The position numbers and the translations under genes are program-made. A stretch of DNA of 64,000 bases from an uncultured Erythrobacter sp. (lineage in GTDB: Bacteria; Pseudomonadota; Alphaproteobacteria; Sphingomonadales; Sphingomonadaceae). Location of the stretch: assembly GCF_947502395.1 (NCBI RefSeq), contig NZ_CANMZM010000003.1:710709-774708 (forward strand), given 5' to 3'. This document shows positions 44,399-53,796 of the stretch, one piece after another (positions within the stretch are counted from its first letter, which is position 1; every line of letters starts with the position of its first letter). The notes below the pieces were generated by a model that saw only the letters and a program-made list of their open reading frames with translations, was not told the origin of the DNA and made no database searches.

Positions 44399-45312
44399 TT
44401 GAGTACAGTCCCAGGTGCAGCTGGTCGCCCGCGCAGATACTCTTCGCGGTCCATCGCCGGTTTGCCGGCCCGTTGCAGCCTAAGGGGGCGGATTGCGCCC
44501 GACCCGCAAGCGATGGTGAATTCCGCGTTCAGTACTTCGCCAGGTGCGCCTGACCCGTCGGCCTTTTCCGCCAAAAGCAGCTTCACCCGCTGATCGTCCA
44601 CTTCGAACCAAGCACCCGGGAAAGGAGCGAGCCCTGCCACATGGCGAACCAGTTCGCTTGCAGGCCGAGACCAATCCATGCGTGCCTCGGCCTTGTCGAT
44701 CTTGGCGGCATGGGTGGTTAGGGCATCATCCTGGGCGACGGGAGGATAGTCATCAAGGTCGCTCAAGACCTCCACCATCGCCTCAGCGCCCATTTGCCCA
44801 AGTTCGGTGAACATCTCGCCCGTAGTCTTGGTCCCAATCGGCGTCTTCATAATATGCCGCATGGGTCCGGTATCGAGCCCGGCCTCCATCTGCATAATCG
44901 TAACGCCCGTCTCCTCGTCCCCCGCCATAATCGCGCGGTGAATGGGCGCAGCCCCGCGCCAGCGCGGCAGGATCGAGGCGTGGATATTGAGACAGCCGTG
45001 CGTCGGTGCATCGAGCACCGCTTGCGGCAAGATCAGACCATAGGCCGCGACCACCGCAATATCGGCATCCAAAGCCGCAAATTCTCCTTGCGCCTCTTCA
45101 TTCCGCAGCGATTTGGGTGAACGCACCTCAAGACCCAGCTCCTCAGCCTTTGCCTGAACCGGGGAGGGGCGCAGCTTTTTTCCACGGCCCGAACGGCTTG
45201 GCGGCTGGGTGTAAACGCAGGCAATTTCATGGCCAGCATCGTGCCCAAGTTCGTGTAGGGCCGCCAGCGCGGGCACCGCAAAATCGGGCGTTCCCATAAA
45301 AACTATGCGCAT
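44395..45312 (-). CDS. fmt: methionyl-tRNA formyltransferase
   Basis: 305 residues. Fmt formylates initiator Met-tRNA with 10-formyltetrahydrofolate. [17 protein letters not shown] starts it, [22 protein letters not shown] is the catalytic Asn-His-Asp region, and the C-terminal domain (PFPGAWFEV) follows. Its partner def is 1 kb away on the other strand. The start is 53 bases from recR, which is divergent. Confidence 0.96.
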   Translation of the reverse strand: MRIVFMGTPDFAVPALAALHELGHDAGHEIACVYTQPPSRSGRGKKLRPSPVQAKAEELGLEVRSPKSLRNEEAQGEFAALDADIAVVAAYGLILPQAVLDAPTHGCLNIHASILPRWRGAAPIHRAIMAGDEETGVTIMQMEAGLDTGPMRHIMKTPIGTKTTGEMFTELGQMGAEAMVEVLSDLDDYPPVAQDDALTTHAAKIDKAEARMDWSRPASELVRHVAGLAPFPGAWFEVDDQRVKLLLAEKADGSGAPGEVLNAEFTIACGSGAIRPLRLQRAGKPAMDREEYLRGRPAAPGTVLK

Positions 45313-45365
45313 AAGGGTGTGCGTGAACCTTTGTGAATTGACACGTTCGCCCTATCTCCCCCCAC

Positions 45366-45962
45366 ATGGCATCGCAAGAGATCGAAGCTCTATCCTCCGC
45401 GCTTGCTCGTCTGCCGGGCCTGGGCCCACGCAGCGCGCGGCGTGCTGTGCTGTGGTTGGTGAAGAACCGGGAACAGGCCTTGCCAGACTTACTTGAGGCG
45501 CTGGATGGGGTTTCCCAATCGCTTGTCGAATGCGAGACCTGCGGCAATGTTGACACGACAAACCCTTGCAGCATCTGCGCCGACCCACGCCGTGATGCGA
45601 ATAGCCTTTGCGTGGTTGAGGATGTCGCCGATGTCTGGGCTTTGGACAGAGCGAGACTGTTCCAAGGGCGCTATCATGTCTTAGGTGGGAAGCTATCTGC
45701 GCTCGATGGCATTGGTCCCGAAGACCTCAACATTGCCGCACTTTTGGAGCGCGTATCTGAAGGCGAAATCGACGAGGTGGTCCTCGCCATGAACGCAACA
45801 CTCGAGGGGCAAACCACCGCGCATTACCTCGCCGAGCGGCTGGAACAGCATAAAGTGCGCATAACGCAGCTTGCTCATGGCCTACCGGTTGGTGGGGAAC
45901 TCGATTATCTCGATGAAGGAACCTTAGCGCAGGCTCTCAGGGCAAGAAGGCCTGTTGGATAG
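45366..45962 (+). CDS. recR: recombination mediator protein
   Basis: 198 residues, the standard length. RecR works with RecF and RecO to load RecA at gaps. Seen are the helix-hairpin-helix [16 protein letters not shown], the zinc finger [16 protein letters not shown], and the Toprim start [14 protein letters not shown]. It is divergent from fmt. Confidence 0.96.
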   Translation: MASQEIEALSSALARLPGLGPRSARRAVLWLVKNREQALPDLLEALDGVSQSLVECETCGNVDTTNPCSICADPRRDANSLCVVEDVADVWALDRARLFQGRYHVLGGKLSALDGIGPEDLNIAALLERVSEGEIDEVVLAMNATLEGQTTAHYLAERLEQHKVRITQLAHGLPVGGELDYLDEGTLAQALRARRPVG

Positions 45963-46012
45963 AAGGCCTGCGGAGTATTTGATGCAAGACACAATTGATT
46001 GGACAAAGAGAA

Positions 46013-46237
46013 ATGACACAAACACCCAGCCCCCTTTTTTTAGTCGTTCAAGCGATTGAAGAGAAAGGCCATGTCGCGGCGATCTTCTTGCGTGGCAACG
46101 CCAACTATATGGTCGAAAGCATAACCAGTGACCCGAATTTGCCGGGCCTGTGGATTTGCACCGGTACAAAAGGGCATAAGATCATTATTGACGAATCCTG
46201 TGTGACATCCGTGGTGGAACACGAATCTCAGCCTTAG
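46013..46237 (+). CDS. small conserved-looking protein
   Basis: 74 residues from ATG 46013 (a TTG at 45995 would add six). The order of beta strands IFLRGNANYMVESI and LWICTGTKGHKIIIDESCVTSVV suggests a small beta barrel. I recognise no family. It lies between recR and def on the same strand, with a weak AGAG ribosome site. Confidence 0.55.
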   Translation: MTQTPSPLFLVVQAIEEKGHVAAIFLRGNANYMVESITSDPNLPGLWICTGTKGHKIIIDESCVTSVVEHESQP

Positions 46238-46317
46238 CCGCCACGCTGGGCAAAGCCGATCAGTTTGATCGAACTCTTGCGCTTGCGAGCTGCGCCTGCC
46301 CGCACTAAATTGAGAGT

Positions 46318-46878
46318 ATGGCTATCCGCGAAATCATTGAAGTGCCGGACCCCCGGCTCAAACTTGTGTCCGAACCCGTCAAACCGGAAGAGTTCAACGA
46401 CGACTTGAAACTGCTCGTCGAAGACATGTTTGAGACCATGTATGCTGCCCCTGGCATCGGCCTGGCAGCGATTCAGGTTGCGATTCCAAAGCGCCTGCTG
46501 GTCATTGATTTGCAAGAGCCCGATATGGACGCGGAGCCGATAAAGGATGAGGACGGCAACGAACACCCTCCGATCAAGAATGACCCGCGCGTCTTCGTGA
46601 ATCCAGTCATCACGCCTGAGACAGAGGAAATGTCGACCTTCCAGGAAGGCTGCTTGTCCTTGCCGGAGATTTACGCCGATGTGGACCGCCCGGCGTCGTG
46701 CATGGTTGAGTATCAGGACCTTGATGGCAACTCCCACAAGGAGCACCTCACCGGCATGATGGCGACCTGCATTCAGCACGAGATGGACCACCTCGAGGGG
46801 ATCGTCTTTATCGACCACCTGTCGCGTTTGAAGCGCAATATGATGCTGAAGAAGCTGAGGAAGCTGAGGGCGGCGTAG
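46318..46878 (+). CDS. def: peptide deformylase
   Basis: 186 residues. Removes the formyl group from new proteins with a metal ion. The three family motifs are visible: GIGLAAIQV, EGCLSLPEIY and HEMDHLEG (metal ligands Cys and two His). A charged insertion (about 74-90, EDGNEHPPIKNDP) lies between motifs 1 and 2. It is upstream of rmuC on the same strand. Confidence 0.96.
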   Translation: MAIREIIEVPDPRLKLVSEPVKPEEFNDDLKLLVEDMFETMYAAPGIGLAAIQVAIPKRLLVIDLQEPDMDAEPIKDEDGNEHPPIKNDPRVFVNPVITPETEEMSTFQEGCLSLPEIYADVDRPASCMVEYQDLDGNSHKEHLTGMMATCIQHEMDHLEGIVFIDHLSRLKRNMMLKKLRKLRAA

Positions 46879-46908
46879 CTTTTCGGGGATATCCTGCAAA
46901 GCGCTGGT

Positions 46909-46923
46909 GTTCCATTTATGTTC
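46909..46923 (+). promoter_or_regulatory. LexA-type box before rmuC
   Basis: GTTC-N7-GTTC (46909-46912 and 46920-46923), the direct-repeat SOS box known for Alphaproteobacteria, lies 17 bases before the rmuC start. LexA control of rmuC is inferred. Confidence 0.6.
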
Positions 46924-46939
46924 CATGCTATAAGTAAGC

Positions 46940-48451
46940 ATGGATAATGCAACTCTTATCATCATAGTTTTGGTAGTTGGCTTCGCTCTTGGGGGCGGAG
47001 CGGCATGGTTTTTTGCCTCTCGGCTTGTCGCTGAGCTGCGCGAACGACTTGCAACGAGCGAAGACGAGACAAAGGCGCTCGATGAGAAGTTTCGCCGCGC
47101 GGCCACAGACCTTGCGACCATGTCTGAACGGGCAGGGCGCGCGGATGGCTTGGCGGATGAGCTTGCCAAGGCAAACCAAGAACGCGCACTTCTGGCTCAG
47201 CGTTTGGCCGCAGAAGAAAGCAGCAAGCGGGAACGCGAAAAGGCCTTTGAAGAGCAAAAGCGTTTGCTCGGCCAAGCGCGCGAGGAAATGACCAATCAGT
47301 TCAAGGCCGCCGGAGCAGAGGTCCTGCGCCAGAACCAAGAGGCTTTCCTGCGCCGAGCTGAAGAACGCTTTAAGCAATCCGAGGAAACGGGCGAGGCGAA
47401 GATCAAGGCTCTGCTCACTCCCGTGGGCGAAAAGCTCGCGAATTACGAAAAGCAGGTCAGCGAGTTAGAGGCCAAGCGCACCGATGCTTTTGGCCAATTG
47501 CAGGGCCTCATCCAATCCATGCGAGAGGGGCAGGAAGAGGTCCGACGCGAGGCTCAGCGTTTGGGTAATTCGCTCACCAACGCTCCCAAAGCGCGAGGCC
47601 GCTGGGGAGAGAGGGCTTTGCAAAACCTGCTCGAACAATGCGGGTTGGCCGAGCATACCGACTTTATGATGGAGCATTCGGTTGAAACCGAGGAGGGGCG
47701 GCTTCGTCCCGATGCGATCATCAATGTGCCGGGGCAAAAGAAGCTGGTCATCGATTCCAAAGTCTCGCTCAACGCCTATCAGGCGGCGTTCGAGGCCGAT
47801 GATGACGACACGCGCAAACGTGAGTTGGACGCGCACGCAAAGTCCATGCGCAATCACGTCCAAACCCTGGGCGCGAAAAGCTATCAAAGCCAATTTGAAG
47901 AAGCGCCCGATTACGTCATTATGTTCATTCCAGGGGAACATTTTGTGACCGCCGCTTTGGACGCCGATCCGACCTTGTGGGACTTTGCCTTTGAACGCCG
48001 GGTCTTGCTCGCAACGCCGACCAATCTGGTAGCCATTGCTCGGACCGTTGCGCAGGTCTGGCGGCAGGATGGCTTGGCGCAAGAAGCCCAAGAGATCGGA
48101 CGTATGGGCGCGGAACTCTACGGTCGTCTGGAGACTGCCGCCTCGCATCTGAAGCGTGTTGGCGGTGGGCTTGAAACAGCGGTAAACAACTACAACAAAT
48201 TCGTCGGCAGCTTTGAACGCAATGTCTTATCCTCAGGCAAACGCCTCGCCGAAAAAGGTGTCGAGATTGGCAAGCGTGAAATTGAAGAAGTGCCTTTGGT
48301 TGAGAGCGCACCGCGCTACAATGCGGCGGATGCGGCGGATGCGGCGGATGCGGCGGATGCGGCGGATGCGGCTGAGGCTGGGGCGGATGAGGGGGGCGAC
48401 GAGCAGTCTGCTTTCCCGGCGCTCGAAGAGAAGCGCGACGCTGCCGAGTAA
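46940..48451 (+). CDS. rmuC: DNA recombination protein RmuC
   Basis: 503 residues. An N-terminal membrane helix (TLIIIVLVVGFALGGGAAWFF) leads into a long coiled coil (about 35-200) and the RmuC nuclease-like domain with RWGERALQNLLEQCGLAEHTDF and LVIDSKVSLNAYQAAFEA. RmuC limits DNA inversion and rearrangement. The acidic C-terminus (about 455-503) is built from an in-frame 9-bp repeat. A LexA-type box precedes it, so SOS induction is likely. Confidence 0.93.
   Translation: MDNATLIIIVLVVGFALGGGAAWFFASRLVAELRERLATSEDETKALDEKFRRAATDLATMSERAGRADGLADELAKANQERALLAQRLAAEESSKREREKAFEEQKRLLGQAREEMTNQFKAAGAEVLRQNQEAFLRRAEERFKQSEETGEAKIKALLTPVGEKLANYEKQVSELEAKRTDAFGQLQGLIQSMREGQEEVRREAQRLGNSLTNAPKARGRWGERALQNLLEQCGLAEHTDFMMEHSVETEEGRLRPDAIINVPGQKKLVIDSKVSLNAYQAAFEADDDDTRKRELDAHAKSMRNHVQTLGAKSYQSQFEEAPDYVIMFIPGEHFVTAALDADPTLWDFAFERRVLLATPTNLVAIARTVAQVWRQDGLAQEAQEIGRMGAELYGRLETAASHLKRVGGGLETAVNNYNKFVGSFERNVLSSGKRLAEKGVEIGKREIEEVPLVESAPRYNAADAADAADAADAADAAEAGADEGGDEQSAFPALEEKRDAAE
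48321..48374 (+). repeat. 9-bp tandem repeat in rmuC (AAD repeats)
   Basis: ATGCGGCGG occurs five times perfectly and once with one change (48321-48374). Being a multiple of three, it keeps the frame and encodes Ala-Ala-Asp units; the copy number can vary without frameshift. Confidence 0.9.
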
Positions 48452-48506
48452 TTCTCGAGCCGCAGTCTGCGCTTTGCAGCGAACGCAAAACTGCTAGGCA
48501 TGCACC

Positions 48507-49091
48507 ATGCCCCTGCGCTGGAAAATTCCTGTCTTAAGCCATGCAGTCTATTCCGTATGGAAACTGGATGCAGCGCGCAAACTCGCCATGATCGAGGACT
48601 GGATCGCATCAGGCGAGCGTTTACTCGAAGTCGGCTCGGGTCCGGGAAGCGTGATCGATGTGTTTCGCGAGGCTGGCCACAATGTGACCGGGCTCGACAT
48701 TGCTGACAATGCGTTCTCCCCTGACCTTGTGCCGGTGGTATACGATGGAGCGCGCATGCCTTTCTCAGATCGAGCGTTTGATACTGCGCTCATTCTGACC
48801 ACGCTCCATCATACACCCGACCCGGATCATATCATCCGCGAATCTGCCCGCATCGCACGGCGTGTCATCATTATCGAAGATGTGTTCGAGACACGCTTGC
48901 AGGAGCGCTACACCAAGCTAACCGACAAGCTCACAAACTTCGAATTTTTCGGCCACCCCCACACCAATAGAAGCGATCAAGGCTGGCGCGAGAGCTTTGA
49001 GCGCATGGGGCTGGAGCTGATGCACGCCAAAGTGCACAGGCTGCTCAAGCTCTATCAGCAGGCAGTCTATGTGGTGGAACCGCGTGCTTAA
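48507..49091 (+). CDS. class I SAM-dependent methyltransferase
   Basis: 194 residues. LLEVGSGPGSVIDVFREAGHNVTGLDIADNAF is the SAM-binding motif I with its acidic partner, then VVYDGARMPFSDRAFDTALILTTLHHTPD is motif II/III of a methyltransferase_11 domain. Substrate unknown; small-molecule or lipid acceptors are common. It overlaps the convergent RNA methyltransferase by 4 bases. Confidence 0.85.
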   Translation: MPLRWKIPVLSHAVYSVWKLDAARKLAMIEDWIASGERLLEVGSGPGSVIDVFREAGHNVTGLDIADNAFSPDLVPVVYDGARMPFSDRAFDTALILTTLHHTPDPDHIIRESARIARRVIIIEDVFETRLQERYTKLTDKLTNFEFFGHPHTNRSDQGWRESFERMGLELMHAKVHRLLKLYQQAVYVVEPRA

Positions 49092-49888
49092 GCGCTGAGA
49101 GAATCTAAGACTTCATAGGCCAATACCGCGCCCGCAACGGCGGCATTGAGCGAGTCCGCGCGGCCCTTCATCGGCATGGTCACCCGCAGATCGCATTCGG
49201 CTTCATAAACCTCAGGAAGCCCCTGTGATTCGTTGCCAACCAAGATGAAGCACGGGGATTGATAGGGCGCACCACGGTAGGGCACAGCATCTCGCAAGCT
49301 GGCGGCCACAAGTTGACCAGAGCCGCCGCGAAGCCAAGGCACAAACTCCTCCCACCGAGCCCGCGCAAGCCCTTGGGTGAACACAGCGCCCATGCTCGCC
49401 CGCACGGCTTCCGTGCTAAAGGGATCGGCGCAATCATCAATCAAGATCAACCCACCAGCGCCCACTGCATCGCCCGTGCGCAGCATGGTTCCCAAGTTTC
49501 CCGGATCGCGCAAGTCTTGCGCGATCAGCCAGATATCCGCGTCACTTCGGTCAAGGGAGCCGAGTGCGGTGTCAAACTCATCGAACACCCCAACAACGCT
49601 TTGTGTGTTCGATTTGCCAGTGATCTTGGAGAGAATGGCGGGCGTTGTGGTGATTACCTCACCGCCAGCGGTCTCAACTTCGCCCTCCAGACCGTCGAGG
49701 AGCGGGTGAGGGTCGCGGTTCTCCGCCATCACAAGACTACGAGGGATATTACCAGTGCTACGCGCATCTTCGAGAAGTCGCAGACCTTCGACCAGAAACT
49801 GCCCGGCGCGTTTGCGCAGTTTCTTTTCCCGCAGGCTGCGCAGGTACTTAACGGTTGGATTGGAATAACCTGAGATGTGCTTGCGCAT
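49088..49888 (-). CDS. TrmH/SpoU family RNA methyltransferase
   Basis: 266 residues. The N-terminal substrate-binding part starts NPTVKYLRSLREKKLRKRAGQFLVEG; the SPOUT knot holds LILIDDCADPFSTEAVRASMGAVF, FILVGNESQGLP and MPMKGRADSLNAAVAGAVLAYE. It makes a 2'-O-methyl ribose on rRNA or tRNA; target unknown. It is just downstream of the HPr gene, on the same strand. Confidence 0.92.
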   Translation of the reverse strand: MRKHISGYSNPTVKYLRSLREKKLRKRAGQFLVEGLRLLEDARSTGNIPRSLVMAENRDPHPLLDGLEGEVETAGGEVITTTPAILSKITGKSNTQSVVGVFDEFDTALGSLDRSDADIWLIAQDLRDPGNLGTMLRTGDAVGAGGLILIDDCADPFSTEAVRASMGAVFTQGLARARWEEFVPWLRGGSGQLVAASLRDAVPYRGAPYQSPCFILVGNESQGLPEVYEAECDLRVTMPMKGRADSLNAAVAGAVLAYEVLDSLSA

Positions 49889-49900
49889 CTGCGCTCCGCC

Positions 49901-50179
49901 TTACTCTTCGCCAAAGCCGTCTTCGACGAGCGCGACGAGCTCGGTCAGCACATTCTCGGACTCATTGCCGTCGACGATCAATTCGATGTTGTCGCCTTTT
50001 GCCGCACCGAGCATCATCAATCCGAGAATCGAGCCACCCGCCGCTTCGTGGCCATCCTTTGCGACCTTGACCGCCGCGCCTTCAGGTAGAGCAGCGACGG
50101 CACCTACGAATTTGGCACTAGCCCGGGCATGAAGCCCACGCTTATTCACGATGGTGACGGTTTGTCGCAGCTCCCCCAT
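49901..50179 (-). CDS. HPr-type phosphocarrier (nitrogen-type PTS)
   Basis: 92 residues. The active-site histidine is in NKRGLHARASAKFV, and the regulatory serine in GGSILGLMMLGA, the site that HPr kinase phosphorylates. It carries phosphate from enzyme I (not in the window) to the EIIA upstream. No sugar-specific EIIB/C is present, so the PTS is regulatory. It is the last gene of chvI-chvG-hprK-rapZ-EIIA-HPr, with a 9-base spacer from EIIA. Confidence 0.93.
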   Translation of the reverse strand: MGELRQTVTIVNKRGLHARASAKFVGAVAALPEGAAVKVAKDGHEAAGGSILGLMMLGAAKGDNIELIVDGNESENVLTELVALVEDGFGEE

Positions 50180-50188
50180 CGGTGCGTC

Positions 50189-50620
50189 CTAACTCCCGCC
50201 GCTTGCAACGCGCGGCGGATTGTCTGCTCCCAGAAGTTCGCTGGCAACGGTGATATAATTGCGACCGGCGACCTGCGCGGCCTCAACCGCTTCGCTCACC
50301 GTCATATTCTTGCGCGCTCCAGCCAGGCGAATGAGCATCGGGAGGTTGATTCCAGCGATGACCTCCACCTGGCCTGCATCAAGCAATGATATGGCCAGAT
50401 TCGAAGGCGTGCCGCCAAACAAATCGGTAAGGATAATGACACCGCGCCCTCCATCGACCTTCTCAATCGCATTGGAGATATCTGAGCGGCGCCGCTCCAT
50501 ATCATCATTGGGGCCGATGCACACCGTCTCAACGGCCGGTTGCTCGCCGACAACGTGTTCCATTGCTTCGACAAATTGGTCCGCGAGGCGGCCATGGGTT
50601 ACCAGGATCAAACCGATCAT
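50189..50620 (-). CDS. PTS EIIA, mannose-family (regulatory)
   Basis: 143 residues of the EIIA-Man fold. His9 in MIGLILVTHGRLADQFVEA is the phosphorylation site; LTDLFGGTPSNLAISLL and VIAGINLPMLIRLA are typical. As in other Alphaproteobacteria without PTS permeases, it is part of a regulatory phosphorelay. Next to the HPr gene. Confidence 0.93.
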   Translation of the reverse strand: MIGLILVTHGRLADQFVEAMEHVVGEQPAVETVCIGPNDDMERRRSDISNAIEKVDGGRGVIILTDLFGGTPSNLAISLLDAGQVEVIAGINLPMLIRLAGARKNMTVSEAVEAAQVAGRNYITVASELLGADNPPRVASGGS

Positions 50621-50729
50621 GCTGCGAATTCAGTCCGTTCGTACCGAGCGACCAGCGCCCAAAGCGCACATCGCATCACCTAACACTAGCACCACCATCC
50701 GTTGCGATCCTTTAATCCCTATCACGGCA

Positions 50730-51683
50730 TTACCCCTCAGAAGGACCCTCTTTACCGCCTTCAATTGTGTCCGTTACACGTGACTTCAAATTGCGGTGGC
50801 GGACAGTGGGCGAAAACCCAGCCTCGCGCAAGGCCTGTGCCATGCCTTCCGCAGTAAAGACGGAACGGTGTCTACCTCCGGTACAACCAAAGGCGACATG
50901 AACGTAAGCTTTCCCTTGAGCATGGTAGCGGGGAAGGACAGTCAAAAGTAGCGCGTGGATCTGTTTAAAAGCCTGGGCAAAGGCAGGGTCTTTCTTGATA
51001 TGCTCGCCCACTTCACGGTCTTGCCCGGTCCTTTCGCGAAGCGCTTCAACCCAATGCGGATTGTCGAGAAAACGCATGTCAAAGACGAGGTCTGCAAGCG
51101 GAGGCATGCCGCGCGCAAAGCCAAAGCTTGAGACGGTTAATCTGGGCTCTGCCTGAAGCTCTTTGTCAAACAGAGTGCGCACTTGGGTTTGCAGGTCGTT
51201 GGAGGAGAGCTCGCTGGTGTCAATCACCACTTCAGCCCAGCGCCTTAACGGTTCGAGCAATTCGCGCTCAGCGGCGATCCCATCATGCACGGTGTTTTCC
51301 TGCGCCATGGGATGCCGCCGGCGGGTTTCGTTGAAGCGCCGCTCCAACTCGGTCGACTTGCAATCGAGAAAAATGAAACTGAGCGCGAGGTCGCTGCGCT
51401 TCTCCATACGCATAACAAGGGAAATGATTTCACCAGGAACAAAGCCGCGCGTTCGCGAATCAAAACCGATAGCAAGCGGTGCGCGTGACACTGCGTCGTC
51501 GTTACTCGCGCTGTTGCCTGGCTCACCTACGAGCCGCTCCAGCATGCGGATGGGAAAGTTGTCGATTGTCTCCCATCCCAGATCTTCGAGCACGGCAAGC
51601 ACCGTCGATTTGCCTGCGCCGGCAAGGCCAGTGACGAGCAACAGCCTTTGACGCGAGTCGGATTGGGCAGGCGGTACAGTCAT
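50730..51683 (-). CDS. rapZ: RNase adapter protein RapZ
   Basis: 317 residues. P-loop GLAGAGKST at the N-terminus, then a second conserved region (LEDLGWETIDNFPIRMLERL), RYHAQGKAYVHVAFGCTGGRHRSVFTAE near the C-terminus. In E. coli RapZ senses glucosamine-6-phosphate and presents a small RNA to RNase E; here the partner RNAs are unknown. It stands in the PTS/HprK cluster, which is its usual place in Alphaproteobacteria. Confidence 0.95.
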   Translation of the reverse strand: MTVPPAQSDSRQRLLLVTGLAGAGKSTVLAVLEDLGWETIDNFPIRMLERLVGEPGNSASNDDAVSRAPLAIGFDSRTRGFVPGEIISLVMRMEKRSDLALSFIFLDCKSTELERRFNETRRRHPMAQENTVHDGIAAERELLEPLRRWAEVVIDTSELSSNDLQTQVRTLFDKELQAEPRLTVSSFGFARGMPPLADLVFDMRFLDNPHWVEALRERTGQDREVGEHIKKDPAFAQAFKQIHALLLTVLPRYHAQGKAYVHVAFGCTGGRHRSVFTAEGMAQALREAGFSPTVRHRNLKSRVTDTIEGGKEGPSEG

Positions 51684-51737
51684 ACTATTCCGTCTTATTC
51701 CTCCTTTGCCAGTAAGAAGGAAAGCAATTTGTCGTCG

Positions 51738-52175
51738 CTAGCCAAAGTGAAGCCCGTGCTTTGCCAATGCCAATTCCGCTCTGACAGCAGGAACCAGCGT
51801 GTCTGGATAGAAGGGAAGGTAGGGCACATTGACGCCAAGAATATCCCGAAGGGGAATAACATCCGGTAACCGCTCTCCCCCAACACGAAGCGAGAGAATG
51901 AGGCTAAGCGGGCGGGGTTCAGACAATGGGAAATTGAAGAGTCCAACGCCGCGCAGCTCCAGAAGGCCCTCGATATTGGGGGGAGGGCTCGCAATGAGGC
52001 GCTTGCCGCTTCGGGTGAGCGTCACGCAGTCATCGCCGATCAGTTGTGCGCCGCGGTCAATCAGAGCCAGCGCTAGTGAGGATTTACCGCTGCCCGGCGG
52101 CCCCTCAATCGCCAAAGCCACATCGCCAATTGCTACGGCGCTGGCCGAGAATAGACAGTGAGTTTCATCGGTCAC
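51738..52175 (-). CDS. hprK: HPr kinase/phosphorylase, short alphaproteobacterial form
   Basis: 145 residues, much shorter than the about 310 of Firmicutes HprK; only the C-terminal kinase core is present, as usual in Alphaproteobacteria. P-loop EGPPGSGKSSLALALIDRG and LIGDD, then LRGVGLFNFPL and the late LGVNVPYLPFYPD region are visible. It phosphorylates the serine of HPr and links the ChvGI system with the PTS. Lies between chvG and rapZ. Confidence 0.92.
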   Translation of the reverse strand: MTDETHCLFSASAVAIGDVALAIEGPPGSGKSSLALALIDRGAQLIGDDCVTLTRSGKRLIASPPPNIEGLLELRGVGLFNFPLSEPRPLSLILSLRVGGERLPDVIPLRDILGVNVPYLPFYPDTLVPAVRAELALAKHGLHFG

Positions 52176-52197
52176 AACGCATCCCCTTGATCACGCG

Positions 52198-53796
52198 TTA
52201 CTCGGCAGCGGGAAGCTGCAAACGCAGGCAGGCTCCTTGCTCCCCACCCGGCCGAGCCTCTGCGACCAGCGAGCCATCATGCGCCTCAGCAATGGCACGT
52301 GCGATAGCCAAGCCAAGCCCTGAATGGTTGCCAAAATCTTCATCGTCAGGGCGGATCGAGTGAAAGCGTTGGAACACTTTTTCGCGTGAATCTTCAGGGA
52401 TTCCGGGTCCGGCATCGCACACGGTTAGTGTGACGCAATTGCCATCATTGTCGACCATGACCTCGATACCCGCGTCGGGCGGAGAAAAAGAGACCGCATT
52501 GTCGAGCAAGTTCTCCACCACACGTTCAAGCCTCGCGCCGACTCCCAAGACATCTGCCTTAAACCCTCGCGTTTCGAGTTCGATTCGGTGGTCGTGGTTC
52601 TCAGAACGATTTTCGCGGCTGCCGATGATGGCACGGACCAGGTCTGCCATGTCGATGCGCTCACGCGTTGCTCGGCTCATTTCGGCATCGATCCGGCTGG
52701 CATCGGAAATCTCACTCACCAAGCGATCGATTCGGCGCACATCGTGGGTTGCGATCTGTTCGAGCTCGCGCCTTGTATCAGCGTCTTGCACTTTTGGCAG
52801 AGACTCCACAGCGCTCCGCAAGCTTGCGAGCGGGTTCTTAATCTCATGCGCTACGTCGGCCGCAAAACTGTCGACTGCGTCGATTCTCTGCCGCAGCGCC
52901 AAAGTCATGTCAGACACCGAGCGAGCAAGTTGACCAATCTCATCCTTGCGCTCTGGAAGGCGGGGCACCTCAACATCGCGCTCGCGCCCAAGCCGTACAC
53001 GTTGAGTCGAGCCGGCAAGCAACTGCAGCGGTGAGACAATGGTGCGCGCAAGATAGAGTGAGAGCAGGGCAGAAGCGCCGAGCACAACAAGCACAGCCGT
53101 GATCAAGGCGGTGCGCGCTGCCCGGACACTTTCGGTAATGTCAACTGCATTGCGCACAGTCAGGAGGGTCGCCCCATTGAGACCAACCGGCGCAGCGGCC
53201 GTGATAACAGGGGTGCCATCGAGCCAGCGATAGAGGCGGATTTGGCTGAAACCCTCTTCGCGCGCTTGCACAAGCTCGGGCCAGGCATCTGCTGTTTGTC
53301 CTTCGGGCTCCACGAAATCGGGAACGGGTTCAGCGCTGACGATCGTATCGACCATCCGGTCAAGCCAGCGCGCGAGATCCTGTTCCCGGCTATCATTGGT
53401 TATGTCTTCAAGCACGAAAGCGGGTTCATCGAGTGCAAAGCTGTCTGCCCAGAGGAGACCTTCGGCGTCGAACATGCGCATGCGCATGCCCTGTTCTTGA
53501 CCGATCTGAACAAGCAATGCCTCCTGCCTCGCCTTGGTGACCCCTGCCAATGCCTCGGCCGTAATCTGTGCTTCGATCCGCGCCAGTTTGAAGCGTTCGT
53601 CGATTAACTGAGTGCGATAGGTGTCGAGATAGAACAATCCGCCAGAGAGCAGCGCTAGCGGCAGAATATTCACCACCAGAATGCGCGCTGTGAGTGAGAA
53701 TCGCGTAAACAGACCTGGCCGCTCAATCGCCTGACCTATGGCCTGCGTGATCGGTGGTCGCGGCTCGTTGTTGGTCTCTGCGCTGATGCTAGCCAT
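52198..53796 (-). CDS. chvG: sensor histidine kinase ChvG
   Basis: 532 residues from ATG 53796; a longer frame would overlap chvI by 50 bases. Two membrane helices bound a periplasmic domain (about 45-250). A HAMP domain, the HisKA box [16 protein letters not shown] (phosphorylated His) and the ATPase boxes [16 protein letters not shown] and GLGLAIA follow. ChvG senses acid or envelope stress through its periplasmic domain and phosphorylates ChvI. The start overlaps the chvI stop by 8 bases. Confidence 0.93.
   Translation of the reverse strand: MASISAETNNEPRPPITQAIGQAIERPGLFTRFSLTARILVVNILPLALLSGGLFYLDTYRTQLIDERFKLARIEAQITAEALAGVTKARQEALLVQIGQEQGMRMRMFDAEGLLWADSFALDEPAFVLEDITNDSREQDLARWLDRMVDTIVSAEPVPDFVEPEGQTADAWPELVQAREEGFSQIRLYRWLDGTPVITAAAPVGLNGATLLTVRNAVDITESVRAARTALITAVLVVLGASALLSLYLARTIVSPLQLLAGSTQRVRLGRERDVEVPRLPERKDEIGQLARSVSDMTLALRQRIDAVDSFAADVAHEIKNPLASLRSAVESLPKVQDADTRRELEQIATHDVRRIDRLVSEISDASRIDAEMSRATRERIDMADLVRAIIGSRENRSENHDHRIELETRGFKADVLGVGARLERVVENLLDNAVSFSPPDAGIEVMVDNDGNCVTLTVCDAGPGIPEDSREKVFQRFHSIRPDDEDFGNHSGLGLAIARAIAEAHDGSLVAEARPGGEQGACLRLQLPAAE

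Noticed and set aside
48321..48374. Tandem repeat as a CRISPR array
   Set aside because: The 9-bp copies are contiguous without spacers and are in frame in rmuC.
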